Below, piece by piece: positions 7,558 through 15,002 of a stretch of DNA of 32,250 nucleotides. The notes beneath the pieces are model-generated. The model had not been told where the DNA came from, did not search any database, and was given only the letters and a program-made list of their open reading frames with translations. The stretch is from the IMG/VR virus record IMGVR_UViG_3300027836_000327, positions 1-32,250 of that record; one strand, written 5' to 3'. This DNA is from a virus. Both the position numbers and the translations under genes were made by a program. Within the stretch, counting starts at the first letter, position 1. The number at the start of each line of letters is the position of its first letter.

Positions 7558-7841
7558 AATTTTTTCTCCCCAGTCATATATGGTAAACTAAACCACAACT
7601 TGAACCATTCGGGAGTTCCTGGTTTAATATTTTGTTCTCTTTGAATACGAGCATTTTCGTTTCCTGTAACACTAACATTACTTCCTTGACTTGCACGATA
7701 TTCGTGCAATCTAGCTTCACCGCCTAATCCACCTAGTCCTGATAATGCTTTTAATTCGTGAATGGGATCATCCGGTGCAAGATAACAATCATCGTCGGAC
7801 GTTTGATTTAAGTCTTGTGCGGTAATTCTATATTGTCGCAT
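7554..7841 (-). CDS. Small conserved phage protein, unknown function
   Basis: A 95-residue soluble protein. The N-terminal half is acidic and Asp-rich (DLNQTSDDDCYLAPDDP). A Gly/Leu-rich turn (LSGLGGLGGEARL) follows, and the C-terminal KPGTPEWFKLWFSLPYMTG is the most conserved-looking stretch; I recall similar C-termini in T4-like marine phages. There is no signal peptide, membrane helix or catalytic motif. Both ends overlap neighbours: one base with the nucleotidyltransferase (TAATG) and four bases with the 151-aa gene (ATGA). Expression is therefore probably coupled, with the product made in proportion to its neighbours. Confidence 0.78.
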   Translation of the reverse strand: MRQYRITAQDLNQTSDDDCYLAPDDPIHELKALSGLGGLGGEARLHEYRASQGSNVSVTGNENARIQREQNIKPGTPEWFKLWFSLPYMTGEKKL

Positions 7842-9295
7842 TATACACCGTATTTGTTACGTTTGATTTTTGCAACTGTGCTAGTTTTATTGACATCCGC
7901 AGTTTCTTCACTACGCTTGCCCGACCAGTTTTGTATAGTCCCAGCGCCTACTTGTTTAGCAGCCGCTTTAATCATATCAAATTCTTCTTCAGTATATGTT
8001 GATAATAATGGGTCACCACCGATCCAATTATCTGCTTCCATCTTTGTAGGAAAGTTAGGGGCACCGGCCAATGCAATTCCCATGCGATAGTTCATATATG
8101 CACCACCGCTGCCAGTGCTCATGTTTAATGATGGCAATGTGCTAGCATTTTTCATAGCCGCTTTTTGCGATTTTTCAATCTTCTTCATTCCAGTTTCGGC
8201 TAGCATTGCATTTTCTAGTTCTTGCAAAAATGCTTCGTTCTTAGGCACACAGTTAGGAACTTGTTTGCCACCTTTCTTTTTCATACCAACTTGTTTGTAA
8301 TCTTTCCAGCATGGATCATTTGCTTCATTCATCTGTGCAGCCTGCACAGCTTGTTGTGCATATCTCACAGGCACACCTTGTTTAACTAACTGATCAACTG
8401 CTTGTTGTTCTGACATACCTTGCGATAGCATCTGTTTTGCTTTGGCTGCTAGCGCCTGCATATTAATTACACCTTCCTTAACTAAGTTAAAGGCTTTTAA
8501 GTTTTTATAAGGAGTGCTTTTATTAACATCGCCTGTTGAATTTTGTTTTGTAATAATACCAACACCTGCACACTCGTCAGTTTGTTTTTCAACACCCGGT
8601 TTAACAGGTGCTAGTTTTTCTTTAGCCTTGGCATGTTGTGCAGATGGATTAACTGGTTTCTTAGTATACTTTATTGCACGAACACCTTTCTTGTGTTCTG
8701 CTACTTTCTTAACCTTTTTAACTTTTTCTGGATGCTTGGCAAGATAGTGTGCAACTAAGTCAAAGAATGCAACAGTCTTTTTACCAATCCTAATTGGAGT
8801 ATCAGCATCGACACCGGCTGCATCACTAAATCCATCTCTATCACCTGCACGAACCGCAGCACGTAGGGCAGTTGCACTACTTAGACGAGGAGTTGGCACT
8901 TGTTCAATGCTAGCAAATTTATAATACCCGTGGGCACCTTCTTTACCGTTATACTGCATAAGCGACTTTGCTAACCATTCTTCGTCAGTAGCAACTTTTA
9001 AATGTGTATGCTCTCCGTGTTTAGCAAATATCTTTGATACTAGGGTGAATAGACTTTGTTCAGGAATAACGTGCCCTGCAATCTCTGGCCAAATTGTCTC
9101 CATGGCTTTTAACTTTACTTCGTATGGCAACGGATCATTAGGACCTTCTGTATTCTTATTTGTCCCTACGTAGAATGTTCCAAAGCTAGCAGCAATTTCC
9201 CACGCAGCCTTGTGTCCTTTGTGTGGAGGGTTCCATCGACCAAAGCATACGCCTACTGAGTTTCCTCTGTTTTCAAATAGTTGTCTTAATTTCAT
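7841..9295 (-). CDS. HxGH nucleotidyltransferase fused to C-terminal phage modules
   Basis: A 484-residue multidomain protein. Residues 13-150 form a nucleotidyltransferase fold: FGRWNPPHKGH with the HxGH signature at 25-28, and RLSSATALR at 137-145 corresponding to the ISSTxxR nucleotide-binding motif. This family joins AMP or CMP to small phosphates (NMN, pantetheine phosphate, glycerol phosphate); the substrate cannot be told. A Lys-rich linker follows (190-235), then a helical QALAAKAKQMLSQGMSEQQAV region, a short Cys motif CWKDYKQVGMKKKGG with PNCVP (C329, C349), and a C-terminal segment ending VAKIKRNKYGV. The start at 9295 is chosen over the upstream ATG because it gives an ATGA overlap and the shared N-terminal motif MKLRQLFENRG. 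The composite make-up suggests a virion-associated enzyme. Confidence 0.85.
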   Translation of the reverse strand: MKLRQLFENRGNSVGVCFGRWNPPHKGHKAAWEIAASFGTFYVGTNKNTEGPNDPLPYEVKLKAMETIWPEIAGHVIPEQSLFTLVSKIFAKHGEHTHLKVATDEEWLAKSLMQYNGKEGAHGYYKFASIEQVPTPRLSSATALRAAVRAGDRDGFSDAAGVDADTPIRIGKKTVAFFDLVAHYLAKHPEKVKKVKKVAEHKKGVRAIKYTKKPVNPSAQHAKAKEKLAPVKPGVEKQTDECAGVGIITKQNSTGDVNKSTPYKNLKAFNLVKEGVINMQALAAKAKQMLSQGMSEQQAVDQLVKQGVPVRYAQQAVQAAQMNEANDPCWKDYKQVGMKKKGGKQVPNCVPKNEAFLQELENAMLAETGMKKIEKSQKAAMKNASTLPSLNMSTGSGGAYMNYRMGIALAGAPNFPTKMEADNWIGGDPLLSTYTEEEFDMIKAAAKQVGAGTIQNWSGKRSEETADVNKTSTVAKIKRNKYGV

Positions 9296-10518
9296 TCTTT
9301 TCTTCCCGGTGCCCATGTAGTCGGAACAAGTTTGATTTTACCGAACTTATGGTGCCCTTGCGGATAGCGAACGTGCCCTTCTCCGTTAGTGTCCCATATT
9401 TCCTTACGTGGTTGCTGTTTAATTGCAGCATCAAGTTGGTCCTTCATGTTGCGTATACCTTTGATTAAAAAGAATATAGCATCTAAACCGCCTGGGTGTT
9501 GTTGAATCATATCAACAATGTGTTGTTGTTTTTTAGGACTAACACCTTTCTTAGTCATCCAGTCCATAAATGTATGTCCTGAAATTGCATTAAAGTCTGC
9601 TTCGCCTCTAGCATGTGAGCCGCTCATGCCGTTAAAGAATGGATAAAAGATTCCGTTCTTATCTGGATCTGGTAAGCTATCTAAGAAATTATCTATAGCT
9701 GGTCCGTGTTCGTCAACATACTTAATCATTTCATCTACTGCACTAGTGTCCATTTGTGGAGCTTCGTCTGTATAGATAGGTCCTTGAACGATTAGTCCGG
9801 GAGTGTTGTTAAACATACTAAAGTCGTCTAACGGTTGTTGTGTTGTATCCGGAGCACCAAACTCTTCAAAAGTTGCATGACCTACAACCATGACCTTGGC
9901 TTGTGCAATTTGAGCACCTAGATCGCTACCTGCATCGACATGATAGCAAGTGTTACTATTAGGATTAGGACAAAATGTCCATATACCCTTTGGATATTCT
10001 TTACTAACGTCTCCGAGCTTTTTATTTAAACTAGGATCAACACCATACAATGCATCTGCGTATACATAGCCAACAAAGTCTTTAGGTGTAGCTGCATCAA
10101 ATAATGGATATAAGTTTGAAAAGTTCTGTGCAAACGCTTGACGAGCTCGTTGTTCTTCTATAGTCTTTGGAGGCTTACCACTTTGATTAGCAATGAAGTC
10201 ATATACTTGCGCAGCAGTTGTAGCTTTCACACCACGCGACCATTGATTATGCCCTGCTAAGATTAGCGGCCCGCCTTTTGTTTCTCTACCCCAATATACT
10301 TGAGGATTACCGTCCCATTTGCGACGAATGGATGTCTTACCTGCACCTTCACCTGCAATTTCTTTAAAGTGATTAAGTGCTTCTAACGTGCCTTCAACCC
10401 CTTTAAAGAAAACCAAATGCTCCGGGTGATTAAACGGACGCCCGTATTTTTCCATACCGATGTCGTCAGCGGTATTCTTCTTGGCTTCCATTACAGAAAA
10501 AAGTTCTCTTAATAACAT
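9292..10518 (-). CDS. Conserved phage protein with ligase-like KWDG motif
   Basis: A 408-residue protein starting MLLRELFSVMEAKK, the N-terminal motif common in this block. RRKWDGNPQVYWG (65-77) resembles motif I (KxDG) of the ATP-grasp-independent nucleotidyltransferases (DNA/RNA ligases and capping enzymes), where the lysine carries AMP. FVGYVYADALYG (148-159) might be a following beta-strand motif, but I cannot place motifs III-V with confidence. I recall this as a family of uncharacterised proteins in T4-like marine phages (possibly DUF6267; not verified). It overlaps the HxGH nucleotidyltransferase by four bases (ATGA) and the previous gene by one (TAATG), so a shared nucleotide-handling role is an attractive inference. 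No signal peptide or membrane helix is seen. Confidence 0.82.
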   Translation of the reverse strand: MLLRELFSVMEAKKNTADDIGMEKYGRPFNHPEHLVFFKGVEGTLEALNHFKEIAGEGAGKTSIRRKWDGNPQVYWGRETKGGPLILAGHNQWSRGVKATTAAQVYDFIANQSGKPPKTIEEQRARQAFAQNFSNLYPLFDAATPKDFVGYVYADALYGVDPSLNKKLGDVSKEYPKGIWTFCPNPNSNTCYHVDAGSDLGAQIAQAKVMVVGHATFEEFGAPDTTQQPLDDFSMFNNTPGLIVQGPIYTDEAPQMDTSAVDEMIKYVDEHGPAIDNFLDSLPDPDKNGIFYPFFNGMSGSHARGEADFNAISGHTFMDWMTKKGVSPKKQQHIVDMIQQHPGGLDAIFFLIKGIRNMKDQLDAAIKQQPRKEIWDTNGEGHVRYPQGHHKFGKIKLVPTTWAPGRKE

Positions 10519-10862
10519 TAATGCACACCGTCGTTAATATTATTGCCTTCATCTGTATGAAGTTTATGACATACTTTATTTAGAACATCACGTGGCAAAT
10601 TTTCTGGAAGGCGCTTTTCTTTAAACTCTTCGCAGTATTTCTTGTATGCGTTAGTTACGGCAGAACCGAACAATAAATGATCAGTTTCTTCGCCCTTATC
10701 CATTGCGTTCTTGTATTTTACGATGCTAGGATATGTGTGACGACGATATGTATCATCATCGTGATTCATATAGAATAACAAGTCGTCAACTAGATCAAAG
10801 TCTAATTCATCCTTGTTACCTAGCTCTAAACCTATGTTTTCTACTAATTCTGTGATACGCAT
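10518..10862 (-). CDS. Small conserved phage protein, unknown function
   Basis: A 114-residue acidic protein starting MRITELVENIGLELG, which carries the shared N-terminal motif with an L-V-E site. The remainder is helical and charged: DLVDDLLFYMNHDDDTYRR, then HYPS-like TYPSIVKYKNAM and LPRDVLNKVCHKLH. I recall relatives in T4-like marine phages but no assigned role. The ATG at 10860-10862 is chosen over an in-frame TTG at 10886 because it restores the shared N-terminus. A weak GCGGG is the only ribosome site. A GATAAATA late promoter lies at 10905-10912. The stop overlaps the start of the KWDG gene (TAATG), so this gene opens the unit running to 2159. Confidence 0.75.
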   Translation of the reverse strand: MRITELVENIGLELGNKDELDFDLVDDLLFYMNHDDDTYRRHTYPSIVKYKNAMDKGEETDHLLFGSAVTNAYKKYCEEFKEKRLPENLPRDVLNKVCHKLHTDEGNNINDGVH

Positions 10863-10904
10863 GTTGTGCCCGCTATAAATTGACAATAAGCCGATGTCTT
10901 AGAG

Positions 10905-10912
10905 TATTTATC
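10905..10912 (-). promoter_or_regulatory. Late promoter (GATAAATA)
   Basis: GATAAATA in the 73-base gap between the 206-aa and 114-aa genes, 42 bases before the ATG at 10862. It fits the NATAAATA late consensus of T4-like cyanophages and would drive the block from 10862 leftward. Confidence 0.55.
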
Positions 10913-10935
10913 TTGTAAGCAATGTGTGTAATCAG

Positions 10936-11556
10936 TTATTGTTTTATGATCTTTTCTACTTTGTTAATACCGCCGCCTAACATCATACGAGCCATAAGCA
11001 AATTGTTATCGCCCTTAACATAAAAGTAAGTTCCACCCCAGCTGTGATTGCGTTTTAACGCTACTTCGCAGCTTTTTGTCAATTTTAGCTTACTATTTCC
11101 GCTAGCCCAGTCTACAAAATTTTCGTGACTTTGACGGGTTCTGCCCATAGTTACACGGAAATCAAACGGTATTTTAGGAAGTATAACTGTATTTGCAACT
11201 AATGACGCAGTATCCTCTGGCACACTAGTATATTTTACTCTATCGCTATTAAGATCAACCAGTCTGTCTATGTCTGCTTTGTCGTTAGAGTAGAAGCTTA
11301 ATAGCGGACTTTCAACTCTAATTTCAAAGTTTTTTAACTTAGCCAATGCCTTAGCTAGCTTAACACAATAAGCAAGATCCTCTGGACTTTTTAATTTATT
11401 ATCAAAAGTTTTCTTATCTGTAAAACTAAAAGCTGCCAGCTTTTCGAGAGCGTAATCCAAGTTACATCCTCTAAACCAACTGGCAGCTGGAACTACCAAT
11501 ACTGCTTTGTATTGGTATTTTCCGTGGAACAGTTTCCTAGTCTTCTTGACTAACAT
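10936..11556 (-). CDS. Conserved phage protein, unknown function, coupled to clpA
   Basis: A 206-residue basic protein with no signal peptide or membrane segment. Visible features are an N-terminal KKTRKLFHGKYQYKAVLVVP, an internal RVTMGRTRQSHENFVDWAS and a C-terminal KRNHSWGGTYFYVKGDNNLL that reads like beta strands around an aromatic pocket. It overlaps the end of clpA by 20 bases in another frame, so it is cotranscribed and probably translationally coupled to that gene. Similar proteins exist, as I recall, in T4-like marine phages without a function. A partner or substrate adaptor for ClpA would be speculation based only on position. Confidence 0.82.
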   Translation of the reverse strand: MLVKKTRKLFHGKYQYKAVLVVPAASWFRGCNLDYALEKLAAFSFTDKKTFDNKLKSPEDLAYCVKLAKALAKLKNFEIRVESPLLSFYSNDKADIDRLVDLNSDRVKYTSVPEDTASLVANTVILPKIPFDFRVTMGRTRQSHENFVDWASGNSKLKLTKSCEVALKRNHSWGGTYFYVKGDNNLLMARMMLGGGINKVEKIIKQ

Positions 11557-13807
11557 GTTCTTTTATGTCCGATACTAGTAACGGAATCTTCGGAGTCTTA
11601 GGCTTAGCAACAAGTTGTAGTTTATTGTCTACAACTGTGATAGCCAACCATCCACCATTTTTAAGGTCACCGAACAACATCATCTTAGCAAGGTCACGTT
11701 TAATTTCCTTGTCAATAATACGTTGTAGTGGACGAGCGCCCATCTTAGGATCAAATCCTTTTTCGATCAACCACTCAACAGCTTCTTTGTCAGTCTTAAT
11801 ACGAACTGCTTTCTCTTTAACTTGCTCACGGAGTTCATCCATAAACTTGTTAACGATCTTAGTCATAGTAGCTTTACCTAGCTTGTTAAATGTAACAATG
11901 CCGTCTAAGCGATTACGGAACTCAGGAGTTAAGAACTTCTTCAAGTCTGCATCGCTATATGCTTTTTCTTGACTACCAAAACCGATTGCATTCTTTTCTG
12001 CATTTTGCGCACCAGCATTAGTAGTAAGAATAAGGATCAGGTTACGGCAGTCTGCTTGTTTACCATTTGAGCCAGTAATAAAACCGTTATCCATCATTTG
12101 TAGCAATACTGTGCTTACATCTGGATGTGACTTTTCAATTTCATCAAACAACAAAACAGCGTTTGGATTCTCTTGAATTTGTGTAATCAATTGACCAGCA
12201 TTGTCTTCAAAGCCAACATAGCCCGGAGGACTACCAATTAGCTTAGAGATACTGTGCTTTTCTTGATATTCTGACATATCAAAGCGCAATAACTTAGAAC
12301 CTAAGTGTTTAGCAATAGATTTAGCAGTTTCAGTTTTACCTGTTCCTGTTGGGCCCATGAATACAAACGACCCAACTGGTTTGTTAGCCGGCTTTAGTCC
12401 TGCACGAGCAACAATAATCTTATCAACAACTTCTGTAATTGCGGCATCTTGTCCGTATACTTCTTCTTGAATCTTTGTTTCAAGAGTTGCGATGTTTTCG
12501 CTTTCTTGCTCTGCTACAACTTCCTCTGGGATTTGAATCATCTTAGCAAGTTCAAATTGAATCTCTTGCTCGCCGATCACTCGTTCATCAGCTAATTTCA
12601 AATTAAAGCGTGAGCAAGCACAGTCGATTAAGTCAATTGCCTTGTCTGGCAATTTCTTATCTGATTGATATTTAACTGACAACTTAATGGCAGCAGTTAG
12701 AGCATCGTCTTTGATTTTAACATTGTGATGTTGCTCGTAATACTTCTTAATGCCTTTAAGGATCTGAAGTGTAACTTCTGTAGTTGGCTCGTCAACAGTA
12801 ATACGTTGGAACCTGCGCATTAGGGCACGATCCTTTTCGAAGTGCTTGCGATATTCTTCCCATGTCGTGCTAGCAATGACTTTAATTGTGCCCTTAGACA
12901 ATGCAGGCTTCATCATGTTACTCAAGTCGTTAGCTGAGTTGCTTGCACTACCGGCGCCGCTGATCATGTGTGCTTCGTCAATGAACAAGACAGTCTTGCC
13001 TTTCTTTTGCAATGTCTTGATAACAAGTTTAAAGCGTTCTTCAAAGTCGCCACGATATTTACTACCAGCAAGCATAGCACTAATGTCTAAGTTATAGACT
13101 GTATAGTCTTTTAAGAAATCAGGAACTGCACCTTTAATAATATTAAACGCAAGGCCTTCTGCAATAGCAGTCTTACCAACACCTGGGTCACCTACAAGGA
13201 TAACGTTGTTTTTATTCCTACGTCCTAGTGCAAGACTGATGTTTTCAAGTTCTTCAACACGTCCGATAACAGGATCTACTTTTCCTTTCTTGACAGCATC
13301 ATTTAAGTTGCTTGTAAATGCTCTAAGGGCTTTTTCTCCCGCAGCATCTGGCATATCTTCTTCTTCCGGTGTATCTGATGAGTTATTAAGGTAATCGGCA
13401 AACTTGTCTTTGTCGACACCCGCTTGTTGGATATAAAAATATGCCCATGATCGTTTTTCGCCGATCATTGATAGGAATACATCGCTAGGTTCAATGCGTT
13501 GACGTCCGTTGAATAGGACTTGTGTAAACGCACGATTCAGCACACGCTCAACTGATTGAGTTTTTTTAGGTTTAACCACTACTTCGTTAACAGTGATCTC
13601 GTCACACTTGTTTTTCAAATAGTGTTCTAGATTCTTTTTAATGTAGTCCGGGTCACTACCGTATCCTTGCAAGCAGTTACTAAATGACTCCTCGCATAGC
13701 ATGGCAAAAAGCAAATGCTCGATCGTTAAGTATTCGTGTTTGAGCTGTCGGGCTGTTTCAATAGCCTTTTCAAATACCGCTTGTAAATTATCACTTGGTT
13801 CAACCAT
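11537..13807 (-). CDS. clpA: ClpA-like AAA+ unfoldase
   Basis: A 756-residue two-ring-domain Clp ATPase, close to E. coli ClpA in length (758). The N-domain (2-140) includes the helical repeat LTIEHLLFAML. D1 has Walker A GDPGVGKT (206-213), Walker B VLFIDEA (273-279) and arginine finger RRF (331-333). D2 has GPTGTGKT (485-492), LLFDEIEK (552-559) and sensor 2 GARPLQR (690-696). There is no long middle coiled coil, which separates it from the disaggregase ClpB. IGF at 608-610 falls where ClpA has its ClpP-docking IGL and ClpX has IGF, so docking to host ClpP is likely; no clpP or clpS gene is in the window. AGGAAA precedes the ATG, and a sigma-70 promoter lies at 13833-13861, suggesting early expression. 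Confidence 0.95.
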   Translation of the reverse strand: MVEPSDNLQAVFEKAIETARQLKHEYLTIEHLLFAMLCEESFSNCLQGYGSDPDYIKKNLEHYLKNKCDEITVNEVVVKPKKTQSVERVLNRAFTQVLFNGRQRIEPSDVFLSMIGEKRSWAYFYIQQAGVDKDKFADYLNNSSDTPEEEDMPDAAGEKALRAFTSNLNDAVKKGKVDPVIGRVEELENISLALGRRNKNNVILVGDPGVGKTAIAEGLAFNIIKGAVPDFLKDYTVYNLDISAMLAGSKYRGDFEERFKLVIKTLQKKGKTVLFIDEAHMISGAGSASNSANDLSNMMKPALSKGTIKVIASTTWEEYRKHFEKDRALMRRFQRITVDEPTTEVTLQILKGIKKYYEQHHNVKIKDDALTAAIKLSVKYQSDKKLPDKAIDLIDCACSRFNLKLADERVIGEQEIQFELAKMIQIPEEVVAEQESENIATLETKIQEEVYGQDAAITEVVDKIIVARAGLKPANKPVGSFVFMGPTGTGKTETAKSIAKHLGSKLLRFDMSEYQEKHSISKLIGSPPGYVGFEDNAGQLITQIQENPNAVLLFDEIEKSHPDVSTVLLQMMDNGFITGSNGKQADCRNLILILTTNAGAQNAEKNAIGFGSQEKAYSDADLKKFLTPEFRNRLDGIVTFNKLGKATMTKIVNKFMDELREQVKEKAVRIKTDKEAVEWLIEKGFDPKMGARPLQRIIDKEIKRDLAKMMLFGDLKNGGWLAITVVDNKLQLVAKPKTPKIPLLVSDIKEHVSQED

Positions 13808-13832
13808 TGTGTTTCCTGTAAAGTTTTAAACT

Positions 13833-13861
13833 ATTATACACTTACTTTTTACTGTTGTCTA
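13833..13861 (-). promoter_or_regulatory. Sigma-70-type promoter for clpA
   Basis: -35 TAGACA (13861-13856), a 17-base spacer and -10 TATAAT (13838-13833) on the minus strand. The -35 lies in the last codons of dnaJ. The predicted start near 13826 gives a leader of about 19 bases with AGGAAA before the clpA ATG. This lets clpA be transcribed apart from dnaJ. Confidence 0.7.
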
Positions 13862-14709
13862 CTAATTTCGTGGTCAATTAATCTTAATTTTTCCACAATA
13901 GCAGGATCTAAAACTTCTGTTGATTTAATTTTAATTTGAGCAACGTGTCTACCACGCATATTACTGTTTACTACATTGAATCCGTGTCCGCTAACAGCAT
14001 ACTCAGTTCCGGTTTCAACTCCTGCTCGAACATCGATATTTAATCTTTGTCCGCCTAGAGTTACAATATGTTTCTTGCAACCGATCATAGCTTCTATCGG
14101 ACTAACTTCTAGAGTAGAAATTACATCGTTACCTTCTCGACGATAGTTTCGATCCGGCATAACTAGAATTGTAACGTTCAAGTCACCGCGCTGTAAACTA
14201 GGATGACTATCATCGCCTAGCCCAGCATACTTGATTGTTGCCCCGTGTTCAATACCTGACGGAACATTAATAACTACAGTCTGCATTCTACCGCTCGGTA
14301 GTTGATAACTTGCTTCAAGTTGCTTGCCGTTATACGCATCCATAAGGGTAACTTGGCATTGGATATTTAAATCTCGATTCCGATGAACCCGCCGTTGCCC
14401 AAATATGTCACCGAAAGGGCTTTGACCAAATGGATTGCCGCCGCCGAAGATATCGTTGAAGTCTTGGAATCCTTGGCCGCCTGTTCTAAAGTGCATTTGC
14501 GGTCCGCCGCCCATACGCATTTGATCGTATTCGGCTTTCTTTTGCTGATCGCTTAGTGTTGCATAAGCGCCCTGTATCTCTTTAAATTTAGTGTCATCTC
14601 CACCCATTCTGTCAGGGTGGTGTTTCATTGCCAATTTTCTATAGGCAGATTTAATTTCGTCTTGCGTAGCAGATGAATCAACGCCAAGCATTTGGTATAG
14701 ATCATTCAT
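13849..14709 (-). CDS. dnaJ: DnaJ/CbpA-type Hsp40 co-chaperone
   Basis: A 286-residue J-domain protein. The J-domain (1-68) carries HPD at 31-33, the tripeptide that stimulates DnaK ATPase. A Gly/Phe-rich region follows (MGGGPQMHFRTGGQGFQDF, then GGGNPFGQSPFGDIFG). The C-terminal substrate-binding domains begin near 105 (RNRDLNIQCQVTLMDAYNG) and include the GDLNVTILVM strand. The CxxCxGxG zinc repeats of true DnaJ are absent, so it is a type B, CbpA-like Hsp40. It presumably directs host DnaK to phage clients. The ATG at 14709 has no clear ribosome site. A consensus promoter lies at 14742-14770, and a short frame starting at 14734 ends across the dnaJ start codon, so translation may be coupled. 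Confidence 0.95.
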   Translation of the reverse strand: MNDLYQMLGVDSSATQDEIKSAYRKLAMKHHPDRMGGDDTKFKEIQGAYATLSDQQKKAEYDQMRMGGGPQMHFRTGGQGFQDFNDIFGGGNPFGQSPFGDIFGQRRVHRNRDLNIQCQVTLMDAYNGKQLEASYQLPSGRMQTVVINVPSGIEHGATIKYAGLGDDSHPSLQRGDLNVTILVMPDRNYRREGNDVISTLEVSPIEAMIGCKKHIVTLGGQRLNIDVRAGVETGTEYAVSGHGFNVVNSNMRGRHVAQIKIKSTEVLDPAIVEKLRLIDHEISRQQ

Positions 14710-14734
14710 AGTCGTAAAAATAGGGTAAGGTCAT
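14702..14734 (-). CDS. Possible 10-codon leader peptide overlapping the dnaJ start
   Basis: ATG at 14732-14734 opens a frame MTLPYFYDYE ending in TGA at 14702-14704, overlapping the dnaJ ATG by eight bases. The ATG lies seven bases after the TATAAT of the dnaJ promoter, so the transcript should begin at or next to it, giving a near-leaderless start. dnaJ itself lacks a ribosome site. Both facts make a coupling peptide plausible; a frame this short can arise by chance. Confidence 0.3.
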   Translation of the reverse strand: MTLPYFYDYE

Positions 14735-14765
14735 AATAGTAATTATACTATCTAACGCTTACCCT
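14722..14765 (-). terminator. Inverted repeat around the dnaJ promoter; possible terminator or operator
   Basis: AGGGTAAG (minus strand, 14765-14758) and CTTACCCT (14729-14722) form an 8-bp inverted repeat, followed by ATTTTTA. The inner ATAGTA-TAAT-TACTAT is also palindromic, and the whole is centred on the -10 box. Read-through RNA from the gene at 14991 would fold into a terminator-like hairpin; in DNA the repeat could be an operator. Confidence 0.5.
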
Positions 14766-14770
14766 GTCAA
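14742..14770 (-). promoter_or_regulatory. Consensus sigma-70 promoter for dnaJ
   Basis: TTGACA (14770-14765), a 17-base spacer and TATAAT (14747-14742) on the minus strand are perfect matches at both boxes. This is the strongest promoter seen in the window and should be read by host RNA polymerase on entry. It lies in the 69-base gap before dnaJ. Confidence 0.88.
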
Positions 14771-14778
14771 GTATTTGA

Positions 14779-14991
14779 TTACTTTTTCTTAGCTGGTTCT
14801 GGAACCTTTTCGCCTTCCACTTTTTTGTGGACTTTGATTTTTTTGCAAACTTGGACAGGTTTACCATCTTTGCCGTTTACTACTTTTCCAGCTTTGTCTG
14901 TTTTGTCTTTGCAAACTTCTTTCATTTCGCCACCGGCGTATGCCGTGCTAGCTAATGCCAAACTTGTGATTAATGCTAATAATAATTTCAT
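14779..14991 (-). CDS. Small exported Lys-rich protein
   Basis: A 70-residue protein with a classic signal peptide: MKLLLALITSLALASTAYA, with cleavage predicted after AYA at residue 19. The mature part of about 51 residues is Lys-rich and has two cysteines (EVCKDK and QVCKK), which could form a disulphide in the periplasm. The middle, KVVNGKDGKPVQVCKK, looks like a beta hairpin. ATG at 14991 has AAGGAAAAATAAA upstream, a good ribosome site. It lies between the holin-like gene and the dnaJ promoter. Exported phage proteins of this size can act in lysis timing or superinfection exclusion, but nothing here identifies the role. Confidence 0.8.
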   Translation of the reverse strand: MKLLLALITSLALASTAYAGGEMKEVCKDKTDKAGKVVNGKDGKPVQVCKKIKVHKKVEGEKVPEPAKKK

Positions 14992-15002
14992 TTTATTTTT
15001 CC

